From positions 1 through 42,348 of the forward strand of contig CABURV010000009.1 in NCBI GenBank assembly GCA_902494035.1: 42,348 nt of DNA. Direction: 5' to 3'. Source of the stretch: an uncultured Collinsella sp. (GTDB lineage: Bacteria > Actinomycetota > Coriobacteriia > Coriobacteriales > Coriobacteriaceae). Position 1 is the first letter of the stretch. Each line of letters starts with the position of its first letter. A model generated the notes under the pieces. That model did no database searches. It saw only the letters and a list, made by a program, of their open reading frames with translations, and was not told the origin of the DNA. The position numbers and the translations under genes were made by a program. Positions 22,701 to 30,832 of this stretch are shown one piece after another.

Positions 22701-24157
22701 TGGGCGAGCCCGAGAATATCAATGGCAAAATGGTGGTGCCCGTTGCATACGAGACTGCAGGCGGTTGTGGCTGCGCATCGTACGCCGTGATCGGCCAGTC
22801 CATTGCGGGCTGGGGCGTTATGTCGCCAGATGCCACAGTACCCCACGCGGTGCCGTGGCCACAACATTCGGGCTTTTTGGCAACCGTCAACGAGCAACTG
22901 CAGCATATTACTTGGACGCGAGGCGCATCGGCATTTGCAACGCAGCCCGTAGGTGCCGCAGGCTGTGGCCCGGCATCGTTTAGCGTAAGCAACAACGGCA
23001 GGTGCGTGCTCTATGTAGAGAACACCGATGGCAAGGTGGGACAAACCTACGACGAAGAAGGCAACCCGGTAGCAGTGATGGGCAAGCACTTCCGCATCTT
23101 CGCCAGCACCTTGGCAGGCGATCTGTTCACGGAGCCGTTCGTGATGTGCGAGCTGGACCACCCTGTCGATCAGATAACGACATTTTTAACGTCGGGAGGC
23201 ATGCTCTCCGCGCTCGCCACGCACATTGTGAGTGCCGAGCAGAGCAAGGCGGAGCTGCACGGCATCGAAGTGCCCTTGGTGGCGTGTGCCACTCCGACGG
23301 GCGCGGTCGCTACCTCGGGCGCGGTGGTGCCCGGGGCAGCAGGCGAATCCTTCATGGTCACGGTGCGAAACGACGGCAACACCTTGCTGACCGCCGGCAC
23401 GATCGATCTGTACCGAGAGGGCTCCAGCCAGCCGTTCTCCAGCGCATCCATCGGATTCGGAGCAAACGCACGCATGGCGTCGATCTACGATCCGGAGCTT
23501 GCCGAGGACGCTTCGGCCAACGACATGGCACACGTGAAGTACGCGCTCGAGACGCTGGGCACACGTTTTGCTACGCACCCGCTGGCAGCCGACAACGGCA
23601 ACGCCGTGCTGGCACCGGGTTGCACGGCACAGTTCCGCATGAGCTTTGCCATCCCAGAGAGTTGGGGCGACGAGGTGGGCAAACGCGTAACGCTGTATGC
23701 GAAGGCGCGTAATCTGGTGGCGCTCGATCCCGTAACGCTCGAGGAAATTCGACCGGGCGCAAACTCGGCGCTTGGTGCCGTACTGCACGAACTTCATGTG
23801 TCCGACGCGGCATGCGAACGCTCAGAAGTTCAGGTCGGCGTATGCGACAACGCGGATACGACAGGACTTCACGATGCACCGATGACGGCGGACGGCAGTG
23901 GCGGCTCGAGTGGCGGCGGTACTGACAAGGGCGGCGGCGCGGGCGGAAGCAGCTCCGGCAGTGGCAAGGACCACGGCAATAACAAGCGCACCGGAAAAGC
24001 GGGCGCGCTTGCGGGCACGGGCGATGTCAACGCCCCCCTTACGGCAGCCGCAGCAGCACTCGCCGCAGCTGGTGCCGGCCTCGTCGCCTACAGTGCCCGC
24101 CGCACGGCGCTCGAAAACAACACCGCCGATGAGGTCAATTCGGATAGGCCTCGCTAG
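19790..24157 (+). CDS. very large exported protein with Tat-like signal and sortase (LAGTG) anchor
   Basis: A 1455-residue surface protein. The N-terminus MLDRRSLLVAGASSLASIML has twin arginines and a hydrophobic stretch, with a likely cleavage after AEAYA (41). Residues about 50-135 look like a carboxypeptidase-regulatory or SpaA-type beta sandwich (VVVVDVANKNTPITGAQVTLIS ... DDEGTAIFEV). The middle is beta-rich and not recognised, with Trp/Tyr/Asn-rich parts. Near 1367-1406 is a Gly/Ser linker, then LAGTGD (1407-1412), a hydrophobic helix and an RR tail, the form of a cell-wall sorting signal. GGGAG precedes the start at 19790; an upstream extension has no such site. Function is unknown; adhesion or binding is a reasonable guess. 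The combination of a twin-arginine signal and a sortase motif is unusual. Confidence 0.85.
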   Translation: MLDRRSLLVAGASSLASIMLPRVPGSANAFILPFAPAEAYADEDDPFKVLVLSRTMFGVVVVDVANKNTPITGAQVTLISRYAAGKQLTATTDDEGTAIFEVAPLSEGYVDEATLLDAYDFNGGISISMAGYRDVEIPLARIQGGTAITAPTRPLSDGEPYFRQLTFDEWDIQYADATFMAMPADEAANDQPDTHAFTVQAHLPQGGQATLHINKVMPAAGSSPETVTQIGQIKASASGADNLATFTLEDTFLDAASGLLEEGCKLRFMLDYQGKTYTLSSPMAVVTAPAAKAESGSTTIIPTTMDQEITPFDFPAAFPGIGGNKFTCWMPTFPILFDFSFAGYVLFGGGYKPASYMNDSGNPDPEYWKKSPRESGAKQANRYLDEMEGKWNQYKRMSAGSGTDPRNTKLLRHHCTPLFTMDIATQLYGSLAYDWVGKTWGNNNDPAYGNIKALFQVRTDLNWTEQFTLGPVPFFLNVNPWVLAKLALAVGAHTHGSGAAFFKNISLDYSNTSGSFTIQIGLAVTFGAGVAGVASSAVRGAASLTLFIGYEKADGHQLPRLRVGADVDVDVILQFVMFKWTTKAWSGSWPTLIDSWNMSVNNGDQYVLQRSELALGGDTPYTLDACFGSAGNIEAGGVPQFIASATIVTNAELLARAEVKAAAVNAAPVVRDWDRAVTRIELEADAESDDTGQIEHFVHALIENDENAAPMYEYTYIGQATNTVADPNADSAGVSEDERGGIKPSSDNVLFAGALSEAHMKLAMIAGVECLFRIASVRYGDNGRSRLVVHTKANGTWSAPTPVDFPLGFGEGDVERDSIYDYDFDVVEYTDGRGNQDAYVLLVSGERPAGDNTLFDTASTSGILSVVRLRISNGGVRVISHTSWRSISRGRLQEDGYHCLQCPRITVGKTLVDGRLSGAYLHRRGTTAEKALGSEAEVALECFTLWSDNLGDSLTFRQVLHFPQAPSSIELGEPENINGKMVVPVAYETAGGCGCASYAVIGQSIAGWGVMSPDATVPHAVPWPQHSGFLATVNEQLQHITWTRGASAFATQPVGAAGCGPASFSVSNNGRCVLYVENTDGKVGQTYDEEGNPVAVMGKHFRIFASTLAGDLFTEPFVMCELDHPVDQITTFLTSGGMLSALATHIVSAEQSKAELHGIEVPLVACATPTGAVATSGAVVPGAAGESFMVTVRNDGNTLLTAGTIDLYREGSSQPFSSASIGFGANARMASIYDPELAEDASANDMAHVKYALETLGTRFATHPLAADNGNAVLAPGCTAQFRMSFAIPESWGDEVGKRVTLYAKARNLVALDPVTLEEIRPGANSALGAVLHELHVSDAACERSEVQVGVCDNADTTGLHDAPMTADGSGGSSGGGTDKGGGAGGSSSGSGKDHGNNKRTGKAGALAGTGDVNAPLTAAAAALAAAGAGLVAYSARRTALENNTADEVNSDRPR

Positions 24158-24203
24158 CGCCTAGTTACTTTTGTGAGAAACGCCGACTCGGCTCATCGAA
24201 CAT

Positions 24204-24241
24204 CAAAAAAGGGCTGGCCCCGATAACTCGGAGCCAGCCCT
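24204..24241 (-). terminator. Rho-independent terminator of the lipoprotein gene
   Basis: AGGGCTGGC (24233-24241 read on the minus strand) pairs with GCCAGCCCT (24210-24218) and is followed by six T residues on the minus strand. It may also stop transcripts of the convergent surface-protein gene. Confidence 0.85.
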
Positions 24242-24270
24242 GAGTCGCCTGACATGGGAATCGCAGTCCG

Positions 24271-25287
24271 CTACTTGAGCTTCAGCGCCTCCATCATGGG
24301 CACGGCAGCATCCCAGTCGATCTTCCAGCCGATCGACACACGGACGGTTTCACCCGTCGCGGGAGCCGTCGCAAACAGCGTATGGCCGTTGTCGGGACCG
24401 GTAAAGCGCAGCCACGTTATGCCGTTGTACTCGACCTGGTCGGTTGTTGTCTCCTTGCCTTCGTAGACCTGCTCTAGGCTTGCAACCTCTTCCTCCGGCG
24501 AGCGCGGGAAAATGCTGATGTTCAGGCGTCCTCCAGTCTCATCGTGGAAGAAGTTTGCCTTTTCGTGCTCTTCGTTGGACGAATCCAGCGTGTACCCATC
24601 GGCGGCCTCGATACTGTACGATGCGCAATCGATGCCGGTCATATTGGCCGCGTCACCAGAATCGGCCACACCGCCGGCAGCCTTGAACTCCTTGGTCTCG
24701 CACCCCATGGTGTCAAAGTGCATGGCTTCGTGATTCTTGGCGGGGGCGTAAGCGTCTACGAACTCGACAGTGATGGGCCCGTAGTACGCCGTCTTGGGCG
24801 CCCAGAAGTAGACATACTCAACGGTCTCGCCCGGACCGATATCTGGCCTCTCGGAAAGGTCAATTCCCTTGTGCAGATCATCGGGGGCCTCGCTTGCAAC
24901 GTAGTCGAGCACAGCCGCCTTGCCGGAAGTAAACAACGGGTCGCCTGCCTCAAGATCGCCCTGGGCAGCATGCACGTTAAAGGAACTGAACGTCCTGTTC
25001 TTTGTGTTGTTGTTGGTGATCTTGATGTGCAGGTAAAAGCCGTCCTGCTTCTTGGCATCACCGCGATAGAACGTACCGTGAGCCACAGACTCATAGGTAA
25101 TGCCTGCTACCTCGACCGTCTGCGAATCATAGGCCTTGGCCTTCTTGGACTTCTCCTGCACAGGTGCGCTCCCGCCCGAGCCACTCGGCGCATTACCGCC
25201 GCAGCAAGCAAGCGTACACGCCAACACAGCCGAAAGCGCCACGGTGGGAATTCCTAACAGCAGCTTCTTCGTCATGGGCTTCATCAT
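24271..25287 (-). CDS. lipoprotein of unknown function with a DUF5067/DUF4352-like domain
   Basis: A 338-residue lipoprotein: signal MMKPMTKKLLLGIPTVALSA, a lipobox ending LACC, then a Gly/Ser linker. Residues about 55-190 contain FYLHIKITNNNTKNRTFSSFNVHAAQG and a later PGETVEYVYFWAP, which resemble the immunoglobulin-like DUF5067/DUF4352 domains of Gram-positive lipoproteins. The C-terminal part (about 210-338) is a second, unrecognised domain (GYTLDSSNEEHEKANFFHDETGGRLNISIFP). The start at 25287 has AAGGAG 8 bases upstream. It is divergent from the topoisomerase pair. Role unknown. Confidence 0.85.
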   Translation of the reverse strand: MMKPMTKKLLLGIPTVALSAVLACTLACCGGNAPSGSGGSAPVQEKSKKAKAYDSQTVEVAGITYESVAHGTFYRGDAKKQDGFYLHIKITNNNTKNRTFSSFNVHAAQGDLEAGDPLFTSGKAAVLDYVASEAPDDLHKGIDLSERPDIGPGETVEYVYFWAPKTAYYGPITVEFVDAYAPAKNHEAMHFDTMGCETKEFKAAGGVADSGDAANMTGIDCASYSIEAADGYTLDSSNEEHEKANFFHDETGGRLNISIFPRSPEEEVASLEQVYEGKETTTDQVEYNGITWLRFTGPDNGHTLFATAPATGETVRVSIGWKIDWDAAVPMMEALKLK

Positions 25288-25751
25288 CCTCACCGCTCCT
25301 TTCGCTTGCAGCTCATCCGTTGCCCGAGGTCTTCGTCGCCCCGTGGCATCGGCTTCCACAATGAGCGTATGACGAAACACGGCGCCGGCGAAGTGACCCG
25401 TGGCCCAAATAACGACCCACCAGCGTTCCTTATGGGCCAAAAGAACTCGCACATGCACGCCCCCGGCCCATAAAACGAGACGTCTGTCCCAATGTTCGAT
25501 TCGATCCAACAATCCGCACGACACGTTTTCGACAACGTATCCAACCGTAAACGCAGCAAGACGCATCCGGCCGCCTTCAAACTTACTCGGACATAACCGA
25601 CTCGGTTTTGTCCGAGTAAACGAATCTCCATCGAACTCCGAACGGTTGTTCGATGGATTTCGTGTTGGTTGGAATCGCCTATGGGCTGGGCTATGCTACC
25701 TTGACTATCTATATGACTTAAACGCAGCAAAGGAGCACCGAGAGAGCGAGT
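25288..25751. other. 464-base divergent intergenic region with two hairpins and the topoisomerase promoter
   Basis: No gene is seen. It holds a 10-bp stem (TTACTCGGAC 25583-25592 with 25610-25619, 17-base loop), a 9-bp stem (CCATCGAAC 25628-25636 with 25648-25656, extended past a bulged T), and a sigma70-like promoter at 25669-25697. Two strong hairpins in a row in front of a start site, between divergent genes, are not explained by termination. Confidence 0.55.
25669..25697 (+). promoter_or_regulatory. likely sigma70-type promoter of the topoisomerase pair
   Basis: TTGGAA (25669-25674), 17-base spacer, TATGCT (25692-25697). Transcription would start near 25704, giving an untranslated leader of about 48 bases with AAGGAG at 25729-25734. 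Confidence 0.5.
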
Positions 25752-27749
25752 ATGGCAAAAAACACCGCAAACTATGGTAACGACAGTATCCGCCAGCTCA
25801 AGGACGAGGAGCGCGTACGCCTGCGCCCCGCCGTCATCTTTGGCTCGGACGGACTCGACGGCTGCGCGCATGCCGCCTTCGAGATCCTGTCCAACGCCGT
25901 TGACGAGGCGCGCCAGGGCTACGGCAAGCTCATCACCCTTACCGCCTTTCGCGATGGCTCCATTCAGGTAGAGGACAACGGCCGCGGCTGTCCGCTCGAC
26001 TGGAACCCTTCCGAGAAGCGCTTTAACTGGGAGCTCGTCTTTTGCGAGCTCTACGCAGGTGGCAAATACAACAACAACCAGGGCGGCGACTACGACTTCT
26101 CGCTCGGTACCAACGGCCTGGGCTCGTGCGCGACCCAGTACGCCTCCGAATACATGGACGTCACGGTTTGGCGCGACGGCAACAAGTACTCCCTGCACTT
26201 TAAGAAGGGCAAGGTCGTCGGCGCCAAAAAGAAAGCGCTTGAGATTGAGCCCAGCGACGAGGACCGCACCGGCACCACCATCAAGTGGCGCCCCGATCTT
26301 GAGGTCTTTACCTCCATCAGCATTCCCCACGATTGGTATCGCGAGACCATGCGCCGCCAGGCCGTGGTCAACGCCAACGTGACCTTCCGTCTGCGCATCG
26401 AAGGCGACGATGGCGAGTTTTCCGAAGAGGACTTTTGCTATCCCAAGGGCATCGAGGACTACGTGCTCGAGAAGGTCGGTACCGACTACCTTACCGAGCC
26501 CTTCTTTATCGAGGCCGACCGCCGCGGTCGCGATCGCGAAGACCTGCCCGATTACAACGTAAAAATCACCGCATGCATGTGCTTCTCGCGCACCTTCATG
26601 ATGCAGGAGTACTACCACAACTCGTCGTGGCTCGAGAACGGCGGCTCGCCCGAGAAGGCGGCCCGTAGCGCTCTGACCAGCGCCATCGATGCTTATATTA
26701 AGCAACAGGGCAAGTACAACAAAAACGAGAGCGGCATCAAATGGCAGGATGTCCAAGACTGTCTGGTGCTGGTGACCAACTGCTTCTCCACCCAGACGTC
26801 CTACGAGAACCAGACCAAGAAGGCCATCAATAACCGCTTTATCCAGCAGGCCATGACGGCATTCTTTAAGGAGCGCCTCTCGACCTATCTGATCGAGAAC
26901 AAAGATGCCGCCAACAAGATCATGGAGCAGGTGCTCATCAACAAGCGTTCACGCGAGAATGCCGAGAAGACGCGCCAGAGCATCAAAACCAACCTGCAGC
27001 AGAAGACCGACATGGCCAACCGCGTGCAGAAGTTCATCGACTGCCGCTCCAAAGATAAGAACCGTCGCGAGATCTACATCGTAGAGGGCGACTCGGCAGC
27101 AGGTGCCATCCGCACCTCGCGCGATGCCGAGTTCCAGGGCGTTATGCCCGTCCGCGGCAAGATCCTCAACTGCCTGAAAGAGGACTACCCGCGCATCTTT
27201 AAGTCCGACATCATCATGGACCTCATGCGCGTGCTGGGTTGCGGCGTGGAGATCAAAGACAAGCGCATCAAAAACCTTGGCGCCTTCGACCTGGACAACC
27301 TCAACTGGAACAAGGTCATCATCTGTACGGACGCCGACGTCGACGGTTATCACATCCGCACGCTCGTGCTCACCATGCTCTATCGCCTGGTGCCCACGCT
27401 TATCGACGAAGGCTACGTGTATATCGCCGAGTCGCCGCTCTACGAGATCAACTGCAAAGAAAAGACCTACTTTGCCTACACCGAGCTCGAGAAGAACGGC
27501 ATCCTCAAAGAGATCGGCGACCAAAAGTGCTCGATCAACCGCTCCAAGGGTCTTGGTGAGAACGACCCGGACATGATGTGGCTCACCACCATGAACCCCG
27601 AGACGCGTCGTCTGATCAAGGTGGAGCCCGAGGACGTCACCAAGATGGAAACCATGTTCAACCTGCTGCTGGGCAACGACGAGGCGGGCCGCAAGCGCCA
27701 TATCTCCGAGCACGGCAAGGAATACCTGGACCAGCTGGACCTGCAATAG
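25752..27749 (+). CDS. parE: type IIA topoisomerase subunit B (ParE/GyrB-like), divergent clade
   Basis: A 665-residue subunit. The GHKL ATPase domain has EILSNAVDEA, DNGRGCPLDW and GTNGLGS; the transducer follows, then the TOPRIM domain with EGDSAAG (about residue 446) and TDADVDGYHI (about 525). It departs from canonical GyrB: the loop after DNGRG reads CPLDWNPSEKRFNWELVFCELYAGGKY where the classic form is a simpler IPVD ... LHAGGKF. It looks intact. With the subunit A gene 45 bases downstream it forms an ATP-dependent enzyme that relaxes or decatenates DNA. It could be topoisomerase IV or a second gyrase; the partner's lack of a GyrA box favours topoisomerase IV. Confidence 0.9.
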   Translation: MAKNTANYGNDSIRQLKDEERVRLRPAVIFGSDGLDGCAHAAFEILSNAVDEARQGYGKLITLTAFRDGSIQVEDNGRGCPLDWNPSEKRFNWELVFCELYAGGKYNNNQGGDYDFSLGTNGLGSCATQYASEYMDVTVWRDGNKYSLHFKKGKVVGAKKKALEIEPSDEDRTGTTIKWRPDLEVFTSISIPHDWYRETMRRQAVVNANVTFRLRIEGDDGEFSEEDFCYPKGIEDYVLEKVGTDYLTEPFFIEADRRGRDREDLPDYNVKITACMCFSRTFMMQEYYHNSSWLENGGSPEKAARSALTSAIDAYIKQQGKYNKNESGIKWQDVQDCLVLVTNCFSTQTSYENQTKKAINNRFIQQAMTAFFKERLSTYLIENKDAANKIMEQVLINKRSRENAEKTRQSIKTNLQQKTDMANRVQKFIDCRSKDKNRREIYIVEGDSAAGAIRTSRDAEFQGVMPVRGKILNCLKEDYPRIFKSDIIMDLMRVLGCGVEIKDKRIKNLGAFDLDNLNWNKVIICTDADVDGYHIRTLVLTMLYRLVPTLIDEGYVYIAESPLYEINCKEKTYFAYTELEKNGILKEIGDQKCSINRSKGLGENDPDMMWLTTMNPETRRLIKVEPEDVTKMETMFNLLLGNDEAGRKRHISEHGKEYLDQLDLQ

Positions 27750-27794
27750 CAGCAAATCGACAACGACGGCCCATAAGAAGTTCAAGAGGAAATC

Positions 27795-30035
27795 GTGGCA
27801 AAGAAGAAGACGAAGAACCAGCCAAATAAAAAGCAGGTCAACGCCGAGAACGTCATCGGCCTGCACTCCGAGGTCACCGACCAGCCGATCACGCAGACGC
27901 TCGAGGTCAACTACATGCCCTACGCCATGAGCGTCAACGTCTCGCGTGCGTTCCCCGAGATCGACGGCTTTAAGCCCTCGCACCGCAAGTTGCTCTACAC
28001 CATGTACAAGATGGGCCTGCTCAAGGGAGAGCGCCAGAAGAGCGCCAACATCGTGGGCCAGACCATGAAGCTCAACCCGCACGGCGACGCCGCGATCTAC
28101 GAGACGATGGTGCGCCTGGCCACCGGCAACGAGGCACTGCTCGCCCCCTTCGTGGAGTCGAAGGGCAACTTTGGCAAGTACTATTCGGGCGACCTGAGCT
28201 ACGCCGCCTCGCGTTATACCGAGGCCAAGCTCTCCCCCATCAGCGCCGAGATCTTCAAGGACATCGACAAGGACCCGGTCGACTTCGTCGACAGCTACGA
28301 CGGCGCCATGAAGGAGCCGCGTCTGCTGCCCACCACGTTTCCTAACATCCTCGTCTCGGCCAACAAGGGCATCGGCGTCGCCATGGCGTCCGACATCTGC
28401 GGCTTTAACCTCAACGAGGTCTGCACCGCCACCATGCACTACCTGCAGGATCCCGACTGCGACCTGCTCGAATATATGCCCATGCCCGACTTCTCGACCG
28501 GCGGCGAGATCATCTACCGCCGCGAGGAGATGGAAAAGATTATCGAGACCGGCCTTGGCAGCTTCCAAATCCGCTCCCGCTGGCGTTGGATTCCCGAAGA
28601 GCGCATCATCGAGGTCTACGAGATCCCCTACACCACCAAGACCGATGTCATCATCGAGCGCATCGTCAAGCTCTCCAAAGAGGGCAAGGTCAAGGAGATT
28701 GCCGACATCCGCGACGAAACCGACCTTTCGGGCCTGCGCATCGCCATCGACCTTAAGCGCGGCGTCGACCCCGACAAGCTCATGGCCAAGCTCTATCGCT
28801 CGACCACGCTGCAGGATTCGTTCTCGTGCAACTTCAACGTGCTGGTCGATGGTTACCCCCGCGTTATGGGCGTGCGCCAGATCTTGCACGAGTGGGTCAA
28901 GTGGCGTATTGAGTCCACGCGTCGCCGCATTAACTTTGACCTGGGCAAAAAGTCCGAGCGCCTGCACCTGCTGCACGGCCTCGAGGCAATCCTGCTCGAC
29001 ATCGACAAGGCCATCGCCATCATCCGCGGCACCAAGCTCGAGGCCGAGGTCGTGCCCAACCTTATGAAGGGTTTCGACATCGACGAGACCCAGGCCGAGT
29101 TTGTTGCCGAACTCAAGCTCCGCAACATCAACGAGGAGTACATCCTCAATCGCACCAAGGACATCGCCAAGCTCGAGGGCGAGATTGCTGAGCTTGAGGA
29201 GATTCTCTCCAGCGAGGATAACATCAAGAAGGTCATCAGCGACGAGCTGGCCGCGGTCAACAAGAAGTACGTGATGCCGCGCCGCACGGGCAGGATTGAG
29301 CCGCACGAGGTCATTGAGGTGAGCCTGGAGCCCGAGGTCGAGGAATACCCCGTTACCATCATGCTCTCGCGCGACGGCTACCTCAAAAAGATGACCGACC
29401 GCGTGCTCAAGAAGGCCACCACGCTCAAGTACAAAGACGGCGACAAGCCCTTTATCGAGTTCCCGTCCTCCAACACCCACGAGCTGCTGGTCTTTACCAA
29501 CAAGAGCCAGGTATACAAGTGCAAGGTTGCGGCGTTTGAGGATACCAAGTCGGCACAGCTGGGCTCGTACCTGCCCACCGACCTTGAGATGGAGCCCGAC
29601 GAGAGCGTCATCTGGGTCATCGACCCCGAGGACTACAAGGCCGACGTGCTGTTCGTCTTTGAGAACGGCCGCGTGGTGCGCGTCGCGCTTTCTGGATACG
29701 TCACCAAGACCAACCGCAAGCGCCTCAAAAACGCCATCTACGGTGGCAGCAAGCTGCTGTATGCCCAGGTGCTCAAGGAAGATCGCGACATCGCGCTGGT
29801 GTCGAGCGACTACCGCCTGATGAACTTCAACACGTCGTTGCTCAAGACCAAGACGACTACCAACACGCAGGGCGTCCAGGCCTTTACGGCCAAGAAGGGC
29901 CGCTCGGTTACCACCGTCGGCACAACCGAGGAGATCCTTGGCGCCGGCGTCTCGGCCGAGAAATTCACCGCGCAGAGCCTGCCCTCCGCCGGCGCCCTCA
30001 TGAAGGAAAACGACATGCCGAGTCTGTTTGACTAA
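27795..30035 (+). CDS. parC: type IIA topoisomerase subunit A (ParC/GyrA-like), divergent clade
   Basis: A 746-residue subunit. The breakage-reunion domain has YAMSVNVSRAFPEIDGFKPSHRKLLYTMYKMGL and the catalytic tyrosine Y141 in AASRYTEAKLS. HGDAAIYETMVRLA is the usual quinolone-region segment, with Asp84-Ala-Ala in place of common Ser/Asp variants. A long coiled coil (about 430-480, NRTKDIAKLEGEIAELEEIL) leads into a C-terminal beta-pinwheel (from about 520) without a QRRGGKG GyrA box, so it probably cannot wrap DNA to introduce negative supercoils. The start is GTG at 27795, with AGAGGA 4-5 bases upstream. It is followed by a very strong hairpin (30072-30114) that should end the operon. Confidence 0.9.
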   Translation: MAKKKTKNQPNKKQVNAENVIGLHSEVTDQPITQTLEVNYMPYAMSVNVSRAFPEIDGFKPSHRKLLYTMYKMGLLKGERQKSANIVGQTMKLNPHGDAAIYETMVRLATGNEALLAPFVESKGNFGKYYSGDLSYAASRYTEAKLSPISAEIFKDIDKDPVDFVDSYDGAMKEPRLLPTTFPNILVSANKGIGVAMASDICGFNLNEVCTATMHYLQDPDCDLLEYMPMPDFSTGGEIIYRREEMEKIIETGLGSFQIRSRWRWIPEERIIEVYEIPYTTKTDVIIERIVKLSKEGKVKEIADIRDETDLSGLRIAIDLKRGVDPDKLMAKLYRSTTLQDSFSCNFNVLVDGYPRVMGVRQILHEWVKWRIESTRRRINFDLGKKSERLHLLHGLEAILLDIDKAIAIIRGTKLEAEVVPNLMKGFDIDETQAEFVAELKLRNINEEYILNRTKDIAKLEGEIAELEEILSSEDNIKKVISDELAAVNKKYVMPRRTGRIEPHEVIEVSLEPEVEEYPVTIMLSRDGYLKKMTDRVLKKATTLKYKDGDKPFIEFPSSNTHELLVFTNKSQVYKCKVAAFEDTKSAQLGSYLPTDLEMEPDESVIWVIDPEDYKADVLFVFENGRVVRVALSGYVTKTNRKRLKNAIYGGSKLLYAQVLKEDRDIALVSSDYRLMNFNTSLLKTKTTTNTQGVQAFTAKKGRSVTTVGTTEEILGAGVSAEKFTAQSLPSAGALMKENDMPSLFD

Positions 30036-30071
30036 AACAACGGTGGCCAAACCGTCATGGGTTTACAAAGC

Positions 30072-30114
30072 AGCGGGGCCCGGAGCGCAGCAACATCGCG
30101 CTCCGGGCCCCGCT
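30072..30114 (+). terminator. strong GC-rich hairpin ending the topoisomerase operon
   Basis: A perfect 17-bp stem, AGCGGGGCCCGGAGCGC (30072-30088) with 30098-30114, around a 9-base loop. No long U-run follows, but the stability and position 37 bases after the stop codon support transcript ending. Confidence 0.75.
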
Positions 30115-30192
30115 CGTTGCAACGTAGTCGGAATAATAGGAATCCCCGTTTTTCACTCCTGCAACCCCACGGCACAAGAGATGTTGAGCCGT

Positions 30193-30249
30193 TAGCAAAA
30201 CTTGCAAAAATTAGCAAAAGTTGCAAAAACTAGCAAAACCTGCAAAAGG
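30193..30249 (+). repeat. three tandem 19-base AT-rich repeats
   Basis: Units 30193-30211, 30212-30230 and 30231-30249, each TAGCAAAA-N-(T/C)TGCAAAA-NN. All three are exactly 19 bases long with two or three differences. They stand directly before the ATPase remnant. Confidence 0.9.
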
Positions 30250-30268
30250 GCCACCATGGATCGCAGCA

Positions 30269-30723
30269 AATGGCTCCGCCATGCCAGGCATGCTCGAAGA
30301 TATTATCGAGCGAACCAAAGAAGCGGCAGATAGCCGCCTCTCACAGCCTCGCGCGTGCATAAGCGGCGTTGAGATTGGGCCAGTCGGCATCGATTGGACA
30401 TATGCTCAGGAGACTCAGGGTAACTGGCGCACGTGCATGAATGGCGTCTTCAGGCAACTCGAGAAGCATGACATCGAGCTTCTCTCGAAACGACCTATCG
30501 GGAGCTTTCCGATAAAGACATTGAGTTTTTACTCGCGATGCTGCCCGATTCTGGCCCCAGCAGGGTCTCGGAGATAGCCAAACGCATGGGCGTCGCCAGC
30601 AACTACGCAAGCCAATACAAACGCCGCCTCCTGGAGGACGGCGTCATCGGAGAGCGCGGGCGTGGTCTCGTTGGCTTTGACATTCCCGCGTTCAGGGAAT
30701 TCTTGAACGAGAAGGCGTTTTAG
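30269..30723 (+). pseudogene. remnant of an AAA ATPase with C-terminal winged helix, internal deletion
   Basis: The first piece (30281 to about 30485) encodes MLEDIIERTKEAADSR ... SGVEIGPVGIDW ... GNWRTCMNGVFRQLEKHDIELL, which resembles the segment just before Walker B in archaeal-type AAA ATPases of the kind common in gut Actinobacteria. The second piece, in another frame, reads ETTYRELSDKDIEFLLAMLPDSG (from about 30497) and continues to 30723 through SRVSEIAKRMGVASNYASQYKRRLLEDGVIG, the winged helix at the C-terminus of the same family. The Walker A part and everything between the two pieces is missing, so a deletion joined them out of frame. No product is expected, except perhaps a 61-residue winged-helix fragment from 30538. 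Confidence 0.7.
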
Positions 30724-30750
30724 CACGCCGGAATTGTCCGCGGAAGCATC

Positions 30751-30822
30751 AACGCATGGCAATCAGCATTCCTCTTGGTAAGGATAGCAAGCATTTTCCA
30801 CCAACACCGATTGCCATGCGTT
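30751..30822 (-). terminator. 14-bp inverted repeat between the ATPase remnant and the oxidoreductase
   Basis: AACGCATGGCAATC (30751-30764) and GATTGCCATGCGTT (30809-30822) match perfectly over 14 bases, with 44 bases between. It lies 10 bases after the stop codon of the minus-strand oxidoreductase. The long loop makes it an unusual terminator; it may be a repeat element. Confidence 0.45.
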
Positions 30823-30832
30823 CTTCTTGCCC

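Noticed and set aside
21317..23161. A 614-codon minus-strand frame inside the large surface protein
   Set aside because: It is antisense to a continuous frame with signal peptide and sorting signal; its own translation shows no recognisable features.
26949..30050. A 1033-codon open frame on the minus strand opposite the topoisomerase genes
   Set aside because: It is antisense to two clearly recognised genes, has low-complexity Val/Asp/Leu/Gly-rich translation and no family motif; it arises from the GC-rich codon use of the real genes.
30193..30249. Tandem repeats as a CRISPR array
   Set aside because: The units abut with no spacers, are only 19 bases long and there are no cas genes.
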